From positions 1 through 64,000 of the forward strand of contig JAHBUV010000001.1 in NCBI GenBank assembly GCA_019637915.1: DNA of 64,000 nucleotides, read 5' to 3'. A model generated the notes under the pieces. It was not told where the DNA came from and ran no database searches. It was given only the letters and a program-made list of their open reading frames with translations. Below, piece after piece: positions 16,029-25,233 of this stretch. The position numbers and the translations under genes are program-made. Each line of letters opens with the position of its first letter. Within the stretch, counting starts at the first letter, position 1. Origin of the DNA: Pseudobdellovibrionaceae bacterium. Lineage in GTDB: Bacteria; Bdellovibrionota; Bdellovibrionia; Bdellovibrionales; Bdellovibrionaceae.

Positions 16029-16252
16029 ACCGTTTTGAAACGGAATCCGTTCCGGTCTGAGGCGTTTCCGGCGCCCCGGAGCTTGTTGAAAATCCTGACA
16101 ACCTCGAAGGATGTGGACGTCCTATTTTGCGTTTTCCGGCCCCAGTTCCAGCCTGATTGCAGCTTGCGGCGGATCTTCCCGTCCTGAGACAGGCCCCCGT
16201 CTTGCAATTCCATCCGGCAGAGCGTGGATGCTCTTCACCTGGGGAGGGGAAG

Positions 16253-17047
16253 ATGTTCCAAGGAGTCAAATCTCAAAAGATGTCGCTGGTGACGGTCCTG
16301 ATGGGCGTGTTCCTGGTCGGTTGCGCCGATCAGATGAATCCCGGTCAAGGCGAGGAGCTGGCGAGCGCGATCCAGACGGATCTCTCCCAGGGCGATGATT
16401 ACCGTCCCTTCATCTACAGCGTCGAAAACGCCAACAAAACGATTTGCGACAACGAAGCCAGCATGCGCTTGGGAACCAACTACGCGTGCAGCATGGGCGG
16501 CGGTTGCACGATCTCCAACACGCGTCCCTCGAGCTCGGCTCCGGCGGCCCGCCCGAATCTTTATGGCGCCTGCATCCTGGCCCGCGCCGACGGCGGCTGG
16601 ACGGCCGCTCAGCGCGCCCAGTACCAGGCCGCGCAGGACGCTCAACGTCCCGAGGTCGCTCGGCTCGCCACGTACCTGCACGGCCTGTACACGGGCTTCC
16701 TCGGCCGTCAGCCGGATCTGCTGGGTTTCTATAGCTGGTTGAACGTTTACAACGGCGCGGATTACGGCGCCGCGAAGCTCGGCAAAGCCCTGATGGTGGG
16801 CGCGGAGAACACGACCCGCGCCACCGCCAAGATCGACAGCGGCTCGACGACCAGCGTGCGCAACTACCTGGCCCGCGTCTATGTCGCGGTCATGGGCCGC
16901 CCCGGAGCCGAGAGCGAGATCGGCTACTGGACGCGCGAGATCACGGTCTACGGCCGTTCGATCGACGCCATCGAGGACGAGTTCCTGACCAGCGCCGAAT
17001 TCGTGAACCGCGTGCAGGGATTGGGTCTGGTGGTCGGGAATCTTTAA
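16253..17047 (+). CDS. Lipoprotein with a DUF4214-like domain
   Basis: 264 residues from the ATG at 16253, which follows GGGAGGGGAAG. The signal peptide ends in a lipobox (LVGC, Cys at about residue 24), so it should be lipidated. The C-terminal ~120 residues contain LYTGFLGRQPDLLGFYSWLN and VYVAVMGRPGAESEIGYWTR, two copies of the helical unit found in DUF4214 proteins, ending with a LTSAEFVNRV motif. DUF4214 modules occur in large secreted and S-layer-associated proteins; their function is unclear. Related modules appear twice more in this window (26.9 and 52.1 kb). The gene converges on the next with a four-base overlap. Confidence 0.82.
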   Translation: MFQGVKSQKMSLVTVLMGVFLVGCADQMNPGQGEELASAIQTDLSQGDDYRPFIYSVENANKTICDNEASMRLGTNYACSMGGGCTISNTRPSSSAPAARPNLYGACILARADGGWTAAQRAQYQAAQDAQRPEVARLATYLHGLYTGFLGRQPDLLGFYSWLNVYNGADYGAAKLGKALMVGAENTTRATAKIDSGSTTSVRNYLARVYVAVMGRPGAESEIGYWTREITVYGRSIDAIEDEFLTSAEFVNRVQGLGLVVGNL

Positions 17048-17526
17048 CTGAGTCTTTGCAGCTGGCCGCGCTCGTTGGCGGTGTACACGCCCGAACGGGC
17101 GATGACGATGCGGCCGGCGCGTTTCTTCAGCCCCGGGTGGGATTTTTCCAGATGCCCCATCAGCGAACGGGTCAGGGGCAACTTCTTCATCGGCAGATAG
17201 GTGCGTTCTTTCAGCAGGCTGCGGCCCGCCTTGCGGGTCAGGAACCAGCCGCGCTTGGGATCGCGCCACACGCGCAAGGTCAGATCCAGCTCGCGGTCTT
17301 TGAAGATGCCGGCGGCCACGGCCTTTTTGCCCATGGACGATTCCAGTTCAAACAGCACGTGGGCGAAGCCCGGCACGTCGGGATTTTTCGGGGCGGCCTT
17401 GGCGGCGCGACCCGCGGTCTTGCGGCGGCGGCCGGCCGGGACGGGTTTCGGGAACAGCAGCTCGCGGCCCAGGAAATAAGCGACCCCACCGAGCAGCAGG
17501 AGGGAAACGATCAACGTGATTTGCAT
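17044..17526 (-). CDS. Single-pass membrane protein of unknown function
   Basis: 160 residues from the ATG at 17526. The frame extends to 17610, but the chosen start places the membrane helix (MQITLIVSLLLLGGVAYFLG) at the N-terminus with a GGAAGG upstream. A basic linker follows (FPKPVPAGRRRK), then a ~110-residue soluble domain: HVLFELESSMGKKAVAAGIF, DRELDLTLRVWRDPKRGW and a C-terminal GRIVIARSGVYTANERG. No family recognised. The 3' end overlaps that of the convergent lipoprotein gene. Confidence 0.65.
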   Translation of the reverse strand: MQITLIVSLLLLGGVAYFLGRELLFPKPVPAGRRRKTAGRAAKAAPKNPDVPGFAHVLFELESSMGKKAVAAGIFKDRELDLTLRVWRDPKRGWFLTRKAGRSLLKERTYLPMKKLPLTRSLMGHLEKSHPGLKKRAGRIVIARSGVYTANERGQLQRLS

Positions 17527-17644
17527 GGCCCACCACCTTCCGTGAGCCTTTGGTTTTAACATGAAGGGGCGGGGGACCGTGAGGACTCCCGAGGTGTCAG
17601 GATTCTGCACACCCCTTCTTTCATGATTTCTCGCGAGGAGGGAA

Positions 17645-18244
17645 TCAGGGCTGTTTCAGCAGGCTGTTCTTGAGGTCCGCCATGGTGCTTTCGGTGGTCT
17701 GACCGAACCAGATGGAGAGGATCTGCTTCAGAAAACCCGTCGTGCCCTTGATGGTGGCCACCTGACTCTGGCCGTTTTCAAAGAGCAGGGTTTCGCCCTG
17801 CGGATCGCGCAGGCCGATCAGGGTCAGGGTCTGCCCCTCTTTCACCTCGCCGCCGACCTCGACGGTTTTCAGGAACTCTTTCACGCCGGGGCCTTCGAGG
17901 TCGATCTTGTTGGCGGTCAGGGCCTCTTTGAAACTGCCGATCACGCGGTCCGCCGGCACGTCCCGCAGGAACTTCAGCACCATGGCGAAACGCTTTTGCT
18001 GGTCGGTGGAATCCAGGGCCTCCGCGGCGGTGCGCTTGAAGGCGGCGGCATCGCCCACGTAAAAAGACGCGTCGTAAACCTTCACGGAAATGAAGGCGAC
18101 TTTCTTCAGACGTCGTCCCTGGCCGGCCAGGGTGAGCGGCGTTTTTTCCTTCTGCCACTCGAAGGTGGTGGAGGGGGCGCCCGGTTGTCCGGTGAGGAGG
18201 GCGGCGGAGACGACGGTGGGCACAAGCCAGCTGAGGATCATCAT
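17645..18244 (-). CDS. Periplasmic chalcone isomerase-like protein
   Basis: 199 residues with a short N-terminal signal peptide (about 1-20). The body matches the bacterial chalcone isomerase-like family: KTPLTLAGQGRRLKKVAFISVKVYDASFYV is the family-defining N-terminal block, followed by FAMVLKFLRDVPADRVIGSF and GQTLTLIGL. Bacterial members are periplasmic and not known to act on flavonoids; fatty-acid binding has been proposed for the fold. It is divergent from the next gene. Confidence 0.85.
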   Translation of the reverse strand: MMILSWLVPTVVSAALLTGQPGAPSTTFEWQKEKTPLTLAGQGRRLKKVAFISVKVYDASFYVGDAAAFKRTAAEALDSTDQQKRFAMVLKFLRDVPADRVIGSFKEALTANKIDLEGPGVKEFLKTVEVGGEVKEGQTLTLIGLRDPQGETLLFENGQSQVATIKGTTGFLKQILSIWFGQTTESTMADLKNSLLKQP

Positions 18245-18332
18245 GCTTCAAGGATTCTGTCCGCCCGTGAAATTGTCAATGGATTTGAAATCCCCCGCCG
18301 GGCGTGCTGAACTTGGCCTCAAGGGGGAATCC

Positions 18333-18887
18333 ATGTTGAAGATGTTTGTTTTGCCGTTGCTGCTGGGGCCTTTTTTCAGTTTCGCTCAAAGCCGAGTCGC
18401 CATGAATTTGAGCTGCGTCACTTCGCCCGCCCCCACCACCAGCTACTTCATGCGCGAACAACAGCAGGACGTGTGGGTGCATGTTTATCACCACAATGAC
18501 TTGGACTACATGCCGATCCACGAAGGGGTCATCGTGCCCCGCGATCTCGTCCGCCTGGCGGAGCGCGTGGGTCCTTTGCGCGATCTGGGGGACAGTTTGA
18601 GCTTCCGTTTCCCTTTGTCGAAGTGCGGGGACAAGGGCCCGATGATTTTGCAGTGCACGGACTTCAAGGCCGAGCCCCAGGACATCAACGGCCATCGGGT
18701 CGCGGCCCTGTCATTCCACACGAGCCGCAGCACGGAAACGAGTTTCGCCGGCACTTACGAGTATTTGAGCACGCAGCTGTATCTGGAAATCGACGGCAAA
18801 TCCTTTTCCCTGCCGATGAAGTACTCTTGGAATGATTGCTCGACGTTGAAACGCGGCTTGCCGGCGCCGCGGTCGATCGGGCGTTGA
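18333..18887 (+). CDS. Small secreted protein of unknown function
   Basis: 184 residues from the ATG at 18333 after AAGGGGG. Signal peptide at 1-19 (ends FSFAQS). The mature part has four Cys (about residues 27, 91, 100, 169) likely to form disulfides, and beta-rich segments (LYLEIDGKSFSLPMKYSW). No family recognised. Confidence 0.65.
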   Translation: MLKMFVLPLLLGPFFSFAQSRVAMNLSCVTSPAPTTSYFMREQQQDVWVHVYHHNDLDYMPIHEGVIVPRDLVRLAERVGPLRDLGDSLSFRFPLSKCGDKGPMILQCTDFKAEPQDINGHRVAALSFHTSRSTETSFAGTYEYLSTQLYLEIDGKSFSLPMKYSWNDCSTLKRGLPAPRSIGR

Positions 18888-18921
18888 CAAGCTCCGCGGA
18901 AATGATTTGGATGAACGGGTG

Positions 18922-19227
18922 ATGAGACTTCTGCTCGGTCTGTGCGCCTTGCTGTTCGTGATGCTGACGGTGACCCCGTCCTTGTCGCCGGCCTTTTGCC
19001 ACGACTGCGTCACCCATTCCGATGCTGATGGCGGCGTTCCCTCCCACGAGAAGACCCCTGGCGATTGCCCTTGCGTGTGGCACCACCACGGCTGTCGTCT
19101 GTCCATGTTGATGACGGAAGTGGGATTGCCGCATCCCTGGATCCCGTCCCGCGCCTACTCGCGGGTGATTTTCCGCTCTTTGCCTTTCCCTGACCTGGAA
19201 GGGCCTTTTCAGCCTCCCCGGGCGTGA
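18922..19227 (+). CDS. His/Cys-rich small exported protein before the RND pump
   Basis: 101 residues from the ATG at 18922. A hydrophobic N-terminal segment (about 2-22) is followed by a short region dense in potential metal ligands: CHDC, two His, CPC, and a WHHHGC motif within ~35 residues. It lies 47 bases before a heavy-metal efflux gene on the same strand, which suggests metal binding or sensing in the periplasm. I do not recognise a named family. Confidence 0.62.
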   Translation: MRLLLGLCALLFVMLTVTPSLSPAFCHDCVTHSDADGGVPSHEKTPGDCPCVWHHHGCRLSMLMTEVGLPHPWIPSRAYSRVIFRSLPFPDLEGPFQPPRA

Positions 19228-19274
19228 TTTCTTTGTTCTGAAGGAATCGTGTTTCTTTTTTTCGGGAGGTTTTT

Positions 19275-22200
19275 TTGCTCAATCGATGCATTCGATGGGC
19301 GCTGTCGAACCGGCTCCTTGTGGTGGCCGCCGCGGCGCTGATCCTGGTTTATGGGGCGATGACTCTGCGGAGTCTGCCCATTGACGTGTTTCCCGATCTC
19401 ACCAAACCGACGGTGACGATCATGACCGAGGGCCACGGCCGCGCGCCGGAGGAGATGGAGACCCTCATCACCCTGCCTTTGGAAAACGCCCTGAAGGGCC
19501 TGCCGGGTTTGGAGCGCGTGCGCTCCACCTCCGGCATCGGGTTGTCCGTGGTGTGGCTGGAGTTCGACTGGCGCACGGACCTTTTCCGCAGCCGCCAGCT
19601 GGTGGCCGAAAAGCTCCAGCTCGTGCGCGAGCAGATGCCCGCCGACGCCCAGCCGGTGATGGCGCCAGTGGCGAGCCTGATGGGGCAGATCCAGCAGATC
19701 GCTTTGTCTTCGCCGCAAGGGGAGGTGTCGCCCATCGAGCTGCGCACCCTGGCGGAGTGGGTGATCCGGCCGCGCCTGATGTCGATCCCGGGCGTCGCCC
19801 AGGTGATCTCCATCGGGGGCGGGCTCAAGCAATATCAGATCCTGGTGTCGGCGGATAAAATGAACCAGCGCCAGATCACCCTGGAGCAGCTCAATCGCGC
19901 CCTGAGCGGCATCAGCCAGAACACGACCGGCGGTTTCCTCGAGGACGGCCCCAAAGAGATGCTGGTCCGGAACATCGGCGCGGTGGGATCGCTCGAGGAC
20001 ATCCGCGGCACCGTCGTGGGCCTGCACTTCGGCCGTCCGGTTCTGGTGAGGGACATCGCCGAGGTGAAAGAGGGCGCGCGCGTGAAGCGCGGGGACGGCG
20101 GTTACCGCGCCCAACCCGCCGTCGTCATGGTCGTGCAGAAACAGCCCGGCGCCGACACCGTGGGCGTGACCCGCGAGGTGGACGCCGCCATCGCGGCCTT
20201 GTCCTCCTCGCTGCCGAAGGGCGTGGTGGTCGACGCCGACGTGTTCAAGCAGGCGAACTTCATCGAGGCCGCCATCCACGGCATCCTCGGCAAACTGCAA
20301 TGGGGAACGGTGCTGGTCTTTCTGGTGCTGCTCGTTTTCCTCGCCAATCTGCGCATGAGCCTGATCACCCTGACGGCGATCCCGCTGTCGTTCTTTGTGA
20401 CCTTCATCGTCTTCCGCTGGTTCGGCCTGTCGGTGAACACGATGACCCTCGGGGGGTTGGCGATCGCCATCGGGGAACTCGTCGACGACTCCATCGTCGA
20501 CGTGGAGAACATCCACCGCCGGCTGCGCGAAAACCGCGCGCTGGCGCGTCCCTGGCCGGTTCTGCGCGTGGTCTACGAGGCATCGAGCGAAGTCCGCAAC
20601 TCCATCATCCTCGCGACCCTGATCATCGCCCTCGTCTTTTTGCCGCTGTTCCAGCTTTCGGGCCTCGAGGGCCGGCTGTTCACGCCCTTGGCGGTGGCCT
20701 ATCTGTCGGCGCTCTTCGCTTCGCTGGTCGTGTCGCTGACGGTGACGCCGGTGCTGTCGTCGTTCTTTCTGAAGAATTCCGGGACCGGCCGCGATCACGG
20801 GGACACGCGCTTCGTGGGCTGGCTGAAAAAAATCGACCGCCGCGCCCTGGAGAAGGTCCTCGACCGTCCCCGGGCCGTGGTGGGCACGACGCTCGTGCTG
20901 CTGGTGGCGGCCTTGAGTTTGTGGCCCTTCATGGGGCGCGATTTCCTGCCGACCTTCAACGAGGGCACGGCCATGGTGTCGGTCTTCGCGCCGCCGGGGA
21001 TCTCGCTGACCGAGGCGAATCGCCTGGGCGTGGAGGCCGAGAGAAAAATCATGGAGGTGCCGGAAGTGAAGTCGGTCTCGCGGCGCACGGGCCGCGCCGA
21101 GCAGGACGAACACGCCATGGGGGTCAACGTCAGCGAGATGGACGTGGATTTCCACCGCGACGCCAAAAGGTCGCGCCAGGAGATCCTCGATGATCTGCGC
21201 GGGCGTCTGGAAGGACTGCCAGGCGTGGGGGTGAACATCGGGCAGCCGATCTCGCACCTGATTGATCACTTGCTCTCGGGCGTGAGCGCCCAGATCGCCA
21301 TCAAGATTTTCGGCCCGGATCTGTCCGTTTTGCGCGGCAAGGCCGCGGAGATCAAAAGCGCCCTGGAGGGAACCCCGGGGCTCGTGGACCTGCGCATCGA
21401 GCAGCAGGGCCTGATCCCGCAATTGAAGATCCACGTCCTGCGCGAGGAGGCGGCGAGGCACGGCCTCGGCGCCGGCGAGGTGACGGAGCTTCTGGAGTCC
21501 GCCTTCAACGGCCACATCGTCGCCCAAGTGATCGAGGAGCAGCGCTTTTTCGATCTCTTCTATCGTTTTGACGAGGAGTCGCGCCGCTCGGCCGAGGCCA
21601 TGGGCAAAACGGTTCTGAAGACCATGCCCGACGGCCGCAAGATCCGTCTGGAGGAAGTGGCCGACATCTACGACACCGAGGGCCCGAACGAGATCAGCCG
21701 CGAGGACGGTCGCCGCCGGATCATCATCTCGGCCAACGTTTCGGGCCGCGATCTGGGAAGCGCGATCGCCGAGATCCGCCAGCGCCTGCGGGACAAGGTG
21801 AGCCTGCCGCCGGGCTATGAGATCATCGACGGCGGGCAGTTCCAGGCCCAGGAGGAAGCGGCCCGCAACATCCTGATCTTCGGGATCTTGTCCCTGATCG
21901 GGGTGGGGATCGTCCTCTTCGCGCATTTCCGCCAGGCGTGGATCGTGGCCCAGGTCATGCTGACCATTCCTTTCGCGTTCATCGGCGGCCTCGTCCTGCT
22001 CTTCCTCACGGACCGCAGCGTGACGGTGGCAAGCCTCGTGGGCTTCATCACCCTGTGCGGGATCGCCAGCCGCAACGGCATCATGATGATCTCCCACTAC
22101 CTGCACCTGATGAAGCACGAGGGGGAGTCCTTCAGCAAGGAGATGATCATCCGCGGTTCCCTGGAGCGGCTCGTGCCCGTGCTGATGACGGCGACGGTGG

Positions 22201-22415
22201 CGACCCTGGCGCTGTTGCCTTTGGTCTTCGCGAAGGGCCAGCCGGGCAGCGAGATCCTGCATCCCGTGGCCGTCGTGATCGTCGGCGGTCTGCTGAGCTC
22301 GACATTGCTGGATGTCCTGGTCACGCCCACGGTGTTTTACAACTACGGCCGCCAGGCCGCCCTCCGTTCCCTGGAGGAAAAACCGGACGAATGGTCCGAA
22401 GGAGAAAGACAATGA
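19275..22415 (+). CDS. Heavy-metal RND efflux pump inner-membrane subunit (CzcA/CusA family)
   Basis: 1046 residues with a TTG start and GGGAGG eight bases upstream. N-terminal TM1 leads into SLPIDVFPDLTKPTVTI, typical of the family. The TM4 signature (IGELVDDSIVDVENIHRRLR, about residues 400-420) carries the paired Asp and the Glu needed for proton relay in heavy-metal RND pumps. Two large periplasmic loops and the second TM block (near 860-1020, with GIASRNGIMMISHYLHL) are complete. It exports metal cations across the envelope as a trimer, normally with an adaptor (CzcB) and an outer-membrane channel (CzcC). A TolC-like channel gene is downstream, but no adaptor gene is. The substrate cannot be read from the sequence. 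Confidence 0.93.
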   Translation: MLNRCIRWALSNRLLVVAAAALILVYGAMTLRSLPIDVFPDLTKPTVTIMTEGHGRAPEEMETLITLPLENALKGLPGLERVRSTSGIGLSVVWLEFDWRTDLFRSRQLVAEKLQLVREQMPADAQPVMAPVASLMGQIQQIALSSPQGEVSPIELRTLAEWVIRPRLMSIPGVAQVISIGGGLKQYQILVSADKMNQRQITLEQLNRALSGISQNTTGGFLEDGPKEMLVRNIGAVGSLEDIRGTVVGLHFGRPVLVRDIAEVKEGARVKRGDGGYRAQPAVVMVVQKQPGADTVGVTREVDAAIAALSSSLPKGVVVDADVFKQANFIEAAIHGILGKLQWGTVLVFLVLLVFLANLRMSLITLTAIPLSFFVTFIVFRWFGLSVNTMTLGGLAIAIGELVDDSIVDVENIHRRLRENRALARPWPVLRVVYEASSEVRNSIILATLIIALVFLPLFQLSGLEGRLFTPLAVAYLSALFASLVVSLTVTPVLSSFFLKNSGTGRDHGDTRFVGWLKKIDRRALEKVLDRPRAVVGTTLVLLVAALSLWPFMGRDFLPTFNEGTAMVSVFAPPGISLTEANRLGVEAERKIMEVPEVKSVSRRTGRAEQDEHAMGVNVSEMDVDFHRDAKRSRQEILDDLRGRLEGLPGVGVNIGQPISHLIDHLLSGVSAQIAIKIFGPDLSVLRGKAAEIKSALEGTPGLVDLRIEQQGLIPQLKIHVLREEAARHGLGAGEVTELLESAFNGHIVAQVIEEQRFFDLFYRFDEESRRSAEAMGKTVLKTMPDGRKIRLEEVADIYDTEGPNEISREDGRRRIIISANVSGRDLGSAIAEIRQRLRDKVSLPPGYEIIDGGQFQAQEEAARNILIFGILSLIGVGIVLFAHFRQAWIVAQVMLTIPFAFIGGLVLLFLTDRSVTVASLVGFITLCGIASRNGIMMISHYLHLMKHEGESFSKEMIIRGSLERLVPVLMTATVATLALLPLVFAKGQPGSEILHPVAVVIVGGLLSSTLLDVLVTPTVFYNYGRQAALRSLEEKPDEWSEGERQ

Positions 22416-22798
22416 TGAAAATGATTTTGGCTTCGCTGTGGCTGGGTCTTGCGGTTTCCGCCCATGAGGGTCACGATGCGCCGGGCGCGATCACGGCCCC
22501 GAAGGGCGGCATCGTGCGCAGTCTCGAGGAGGTGCACCTGGAACTGCTCGCCGAAGGGAAAACGCTGCGCTTGTACGCCTACTCGACGGACCTGAAGCCG
22601 GCCGACGTGACGAAGTACCCGGTGTCGGCGACGGTGACCCTGCCGAAGAAAAAAGCCGTGGCTTTGCCCTTGGTGGCGAAGGGCGATCACTGGGAGGCGC
22701 AGTTCGATGCCAAGGGCGCCCACCGCTACAAACTTGAAATCCGCATTCAGCAAGGCGGACATGACGACAAGGTGTCTTACAATGTGGAACCCAAATAA
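22412..22798 (+). CDS. Small periplasmic protein between pump and channel genes
   Basis: 128 residues; the ATG at 22412 overlaps the pump's stop (ATGA). Signal peptide at about 1-17, then HEGHDAPG, a possible metal-binding patch. PKGGIVRSLEEVHLELLAEG resembles the N-terminal piece found ahead of, or fused to, some CzcB-type adaptors. There are no lipoyl, hairpin or membrane-proximal domains, so it is not a full adaptor. It occupies the position where czcB usually sits. Its last 17 bases overlap the next gene. Confidence 0.72.
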   Translation: MMKMILASLWLGLAVSAHEGHDAPGAITAPKGGIVRSLEEVHLELLAEGKTLRLYAYSTDLKPADVTKYPVSATVTLPKKKAVALPLVAKGDHWEAQFDAKGAHRYKLEIRIQQGGHDDKVSYNVEPK

Positions 22799-24041
22799 GT
22801 GTTTTCTGGTTCTGGTCCTCGCGTTCGCCGGCGCCGCGCCGGCGGGCGCCGCGGAGACTTTGTCCCTGCGGTCCGAGGATCTGAAACCCCGTTTGGAAGA
22901 AAAAAACGCCCGCGTGCGGGCGCAAAAAAGCCGTGAAGAAGGGGCTCTCGAGGGTTCGACGGCGCGGTCTTTTTTGCCCCGCCTGGAGTTGCGCGCTTCG
23001 CAGGAGCAGTTCCGTCTGGGCCGTCGCCCGACTCTCAGCGAGCCGTCTTACGGCGCCGAGTTGAGCGTGAATCTCTACAACGGCGGCCGTGATGCGCTGG
23101 CGGAAGAGACTTTGGACAAACGCCGGGAACGCCGGCGGGCGGAGACGAAACTCACCTTGAGCGAGGAGCTGCGGAGCGCGCGGGAGTCCTATTACCGGCT
23201 GTTGTTTCTGCGCGACTCCGTGGCCGTGCTGCAGGACCTTGCCCGGCGCAACCAAGACAACGCCGGCGCGGCCGAACGCCGGGTGAAGAGCGGCGTGGGT
23301 CTGCAAACCGACCGCATCGAGTTCGAGATGCGCGGGGTGGAGCTGAAGCAAAACCTCGAGCGGGTCGAACTGGATCGCCGGAACGAGGCGCGGCTGCTTC
23401 TGCGGAGCCTGGGATGGCCGGAGACGACGAAGCTCGAACTGCCCGAAACCCTCGATCACGAACATGATTGGGAGAAGATCGTGGAGGCGTCGAAGCCCGA
23501 TCGCGAGATGCTGGTGAGGTCCGATCTGTTGGCGGCGGAGGAGAACGAGCTCTCCGCCCGCCGGGAAAGCCGTGGCTGGTGGCCGCGGCTGGACGCCTAC
23601 GCCGGATGGAACCAGTTCAATCAGCGGGAAGAGGACGGCGCGGAGCCGGAGGACCGCCGCTGGTCGGTGGTGGGCGTGCGCGTGACCATGGATCTGTTCG
23701 ACGGTTTTCGCCAGCGCCCCGAGACGAGCGCCTTGCGGGCAGAGGCCCTGGCGACGCGTCTTGAAGCCGAGGACCGCCGCGCCCGGGTTGGCGTGGTCCT
23801 GGACAACGAGCGCGAGGAACTGCGTTTGTTGCACGCGCAGATCCACGAGGCGGATGAGAACATCCGTCGGGCGGAGCGCTATGCCGGCCTCACCCAGTCC
23901 GAGTATGCGCGCGGGGTGAAAAACTCCCCGGACGTGCTGGGGGCGACGGGCAAGGTTTTCGAGATGAAGATGCGGCGCCTGGAAATCCTCCGCGACTTTC
24001 AGGTGACGCGGGGGCTGTGGCTCGCCAAAATGGGATTATGA
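22782..24041 (+). CDS. TolC-family outer-membrane efflux channel (CzcC-like)
   Basis: 419 residues from the ATG at 22782. Signal peptide at about 1-25. Long amphipathic helices, with repeated heptad-like stretches, and two barrel-type segments with an LYNGG motif (AELSVNLYNGGRDALAEETL) and LDAYAGWNQFN...VTMDLFDGFRQR, match the internally duplicated TolC fold. It provides the outer-membrane exit for the RND pump encoded upstream. The start overlaps the preceding gene by 17 bases. Confidence 0.9.
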   Translation: MWNPNKCFLVLVLAFAGAAPAGAAETLSLRSEDLKPRLEEKNARVRAQKSREEGALEGSTARSFLPRLELRASQEQFRLGRRPTLSEPSYGAELSVNLYNGGRDALAEETLDKRRERRRAETKLTLSEELRSARESYYRLLFLRDSVAVLQDLARRNQDNAGAAERRVKSGVGLQTDRIEFEMRGVELKQNLERVELDRRNEARLLLRSLGWPETTKLELPETLDHEHDWEKIVEASKPDREMLVRSDLLAAEENELSARRESRGWWPRLDAYAGWNQFNQREEDGAEPEDRRWSVVGVRVTMDLFDGFRQRPETSALRAEALATRLEAEDRRARVGVVLDNEREELRLLHAQIHEADENIRRAERYAGLTQSEYARGVKNSPDVLGATGKVFEMKMRRLEILRDFQVTRGLWLAKMGL

Positions 24042-24050
24042 CAAGATCGC

Positions 24051-24075
24051 GCACCCGGTCCCTCGGACCGGGTGC
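24051..24075 (+). terminator. Hairpin at the end of the efflux operon
   Basis: GCACCCGGTCC (24051-24061), loop CTC, GGACCGGGTGC (24065-24075): a perfect 11-bp GC-rich stem ten bases after the channel gene. A TTTT run comes ten bases later. Confidence 0.6.
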
Positions 24076-24165
24076 ATCAACGTCCTTTTGATGACTTGCG
24101 ATTCCGCGAAAAACTCCCCAGAATTCCCCCCACGTTCCCTTCAAACATTCCCACGGAGAGTTCAC

Positions 24166-25233
24166 GTGAAAAGACTTCTTTTGCTGACGGCCACCTTGTT
24201 CGCCACCCAGGCTCACGCGGTCAATTTGTCGCTCGATCTGCGCGGCGATCTGGATGCGGCTTCCTACAACAAGGCTTCGAAAAAACCCGACAACACCTTC
24301 TTCACCCTGCACACGGCCCGCGTCGACCTGAAGGGCGAGATGAACGAGGAGCTGTCGTACCGCCTGCGGTTCCGCCTCAATGACGAGAGCGCCGCCCAGG
24401 GTTACGACAAGCTGTCGAACCGCGTGGATTACGCCTATATCTCCCAAAAAATGGAAGGCATCGATCTGACTTTGGGGAAAATGCTCGCGGACGTCGGCGG
24501 CCACGAGACTCTCCAGGACTCCATCAACCTGTATTACAAGTCGGAAGCCAACAAGGCCCTGACCGGCGATTACAAAGACATCGCGACGGGGACCGTGAGC
24601 TACTTCTTCCCGATCAAGTACATGACGGGGGCGAAGATCGGCGCCAAGCTGGGGGATTCCGAATTCGCGATCATGGGTTTCAACAATCCGGACACGGACA
24701 ATTCGGCCACGACCCCGCAGAGCCGCTTCATGTCGGGCGCCGTCTTCAAGGGCAAGTTCCTCGACAAGCAGTTGCAGCCGGTGCTGTCGTATCATCAGGT
24801 GTCTTACGGCTCGGAGGCGGCGGCGGCGGATCCCGATCACAAGGCGCAGCTCCTGGCCGCGGGTCTGAAGTGGGACGCGGACAGCTTCTACGCTCAAGCC
24901 GATTACATCGATCTGAAATCCGGTCCGTTGTTGGTGACCGCGGTGAAGAACGACCTGCACATCCAGACCACGGTGGCCGAAGGGGGCCTGAAAATGGGCC
25001 GCTACCTGCCGAAGCTCACCATCGAGTCCTCCGTGGTGAAGCAAAAGCCCGACACGGGGGCCGAGCTCGAGAAGAAGTTCCTGGGCGGTGGCGTGGCGCT
25101 GGAGTACAAACCTTTCGAAGACAAAAACATGCGCTACCACATCGCCTACACGCAAAAAACCGCCCAGCAGGACGGCGCCGACGACAAAATCGAAAACCAT
25201 CTCATCCTGGGGTTCATGCTCTCGGTGAAATAG
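24166..25233 (+). CDS. Porin-like outer-membrane protein (OprO/OprP-type)
   Basis: 355 residues from a GTG start at 24166, preceded by GGAGAG; the frame is open upstream but the signal peptide (KRLLLLTATLFATQAHA) begins here. The body is a series of amphipathic beta strands: LSLDLRGDLDAASY, LHTARVDLKGEMNEELSYRL and RVDYAYISQKM...GKMLADVGGHE resemble phosphate-selective porin O/P proteins. The C-terminal strand (HLILGFMLSVK) closes the barrel but ends in Lys rather than an aromatic residue. It has its own hairpin terminator downstream. Confidence 0.8.
   Translation: MKRLLLLTATLFATQAHAVNLSLDLRGDLDAASYNKASKKPDNTFFTLHTARVDLKGEMNEELSYRLRFRLNDESAAQGYDKLSNRVDYAYISQKMEGIDLTLGKMLADVGGHETLQDSINLYYKSEANKALTGDYKDIATGTVSYFFPIKYMTGAKIGAKLGDSEFAIMGFNNPDTDNSATTPQSRFMSGAVFKGKFLDKQLQPVLSYHQVSYGSEAAAADPDHKAQLLAAGLKWDADSFYAQADYIDLKSGPLLVTAVKNDLHIQTTVAEGGLKMGRYLPKLTIESSVVKQKPDTGAELEKKFLGGGVALEYKPFEDKNMRYHIAYTQKTAQQDGADDKIENHLILGFMLSVK

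Noticed and set aside
19209-22412. Very long minus-strand open frame opposite the RND pump gene
   Set aside because: It encodes low-complexity His, Arg, Asp and Gln-rich sequence caused by the codon bias of the real gene on the plus strand, which has a complete family match.
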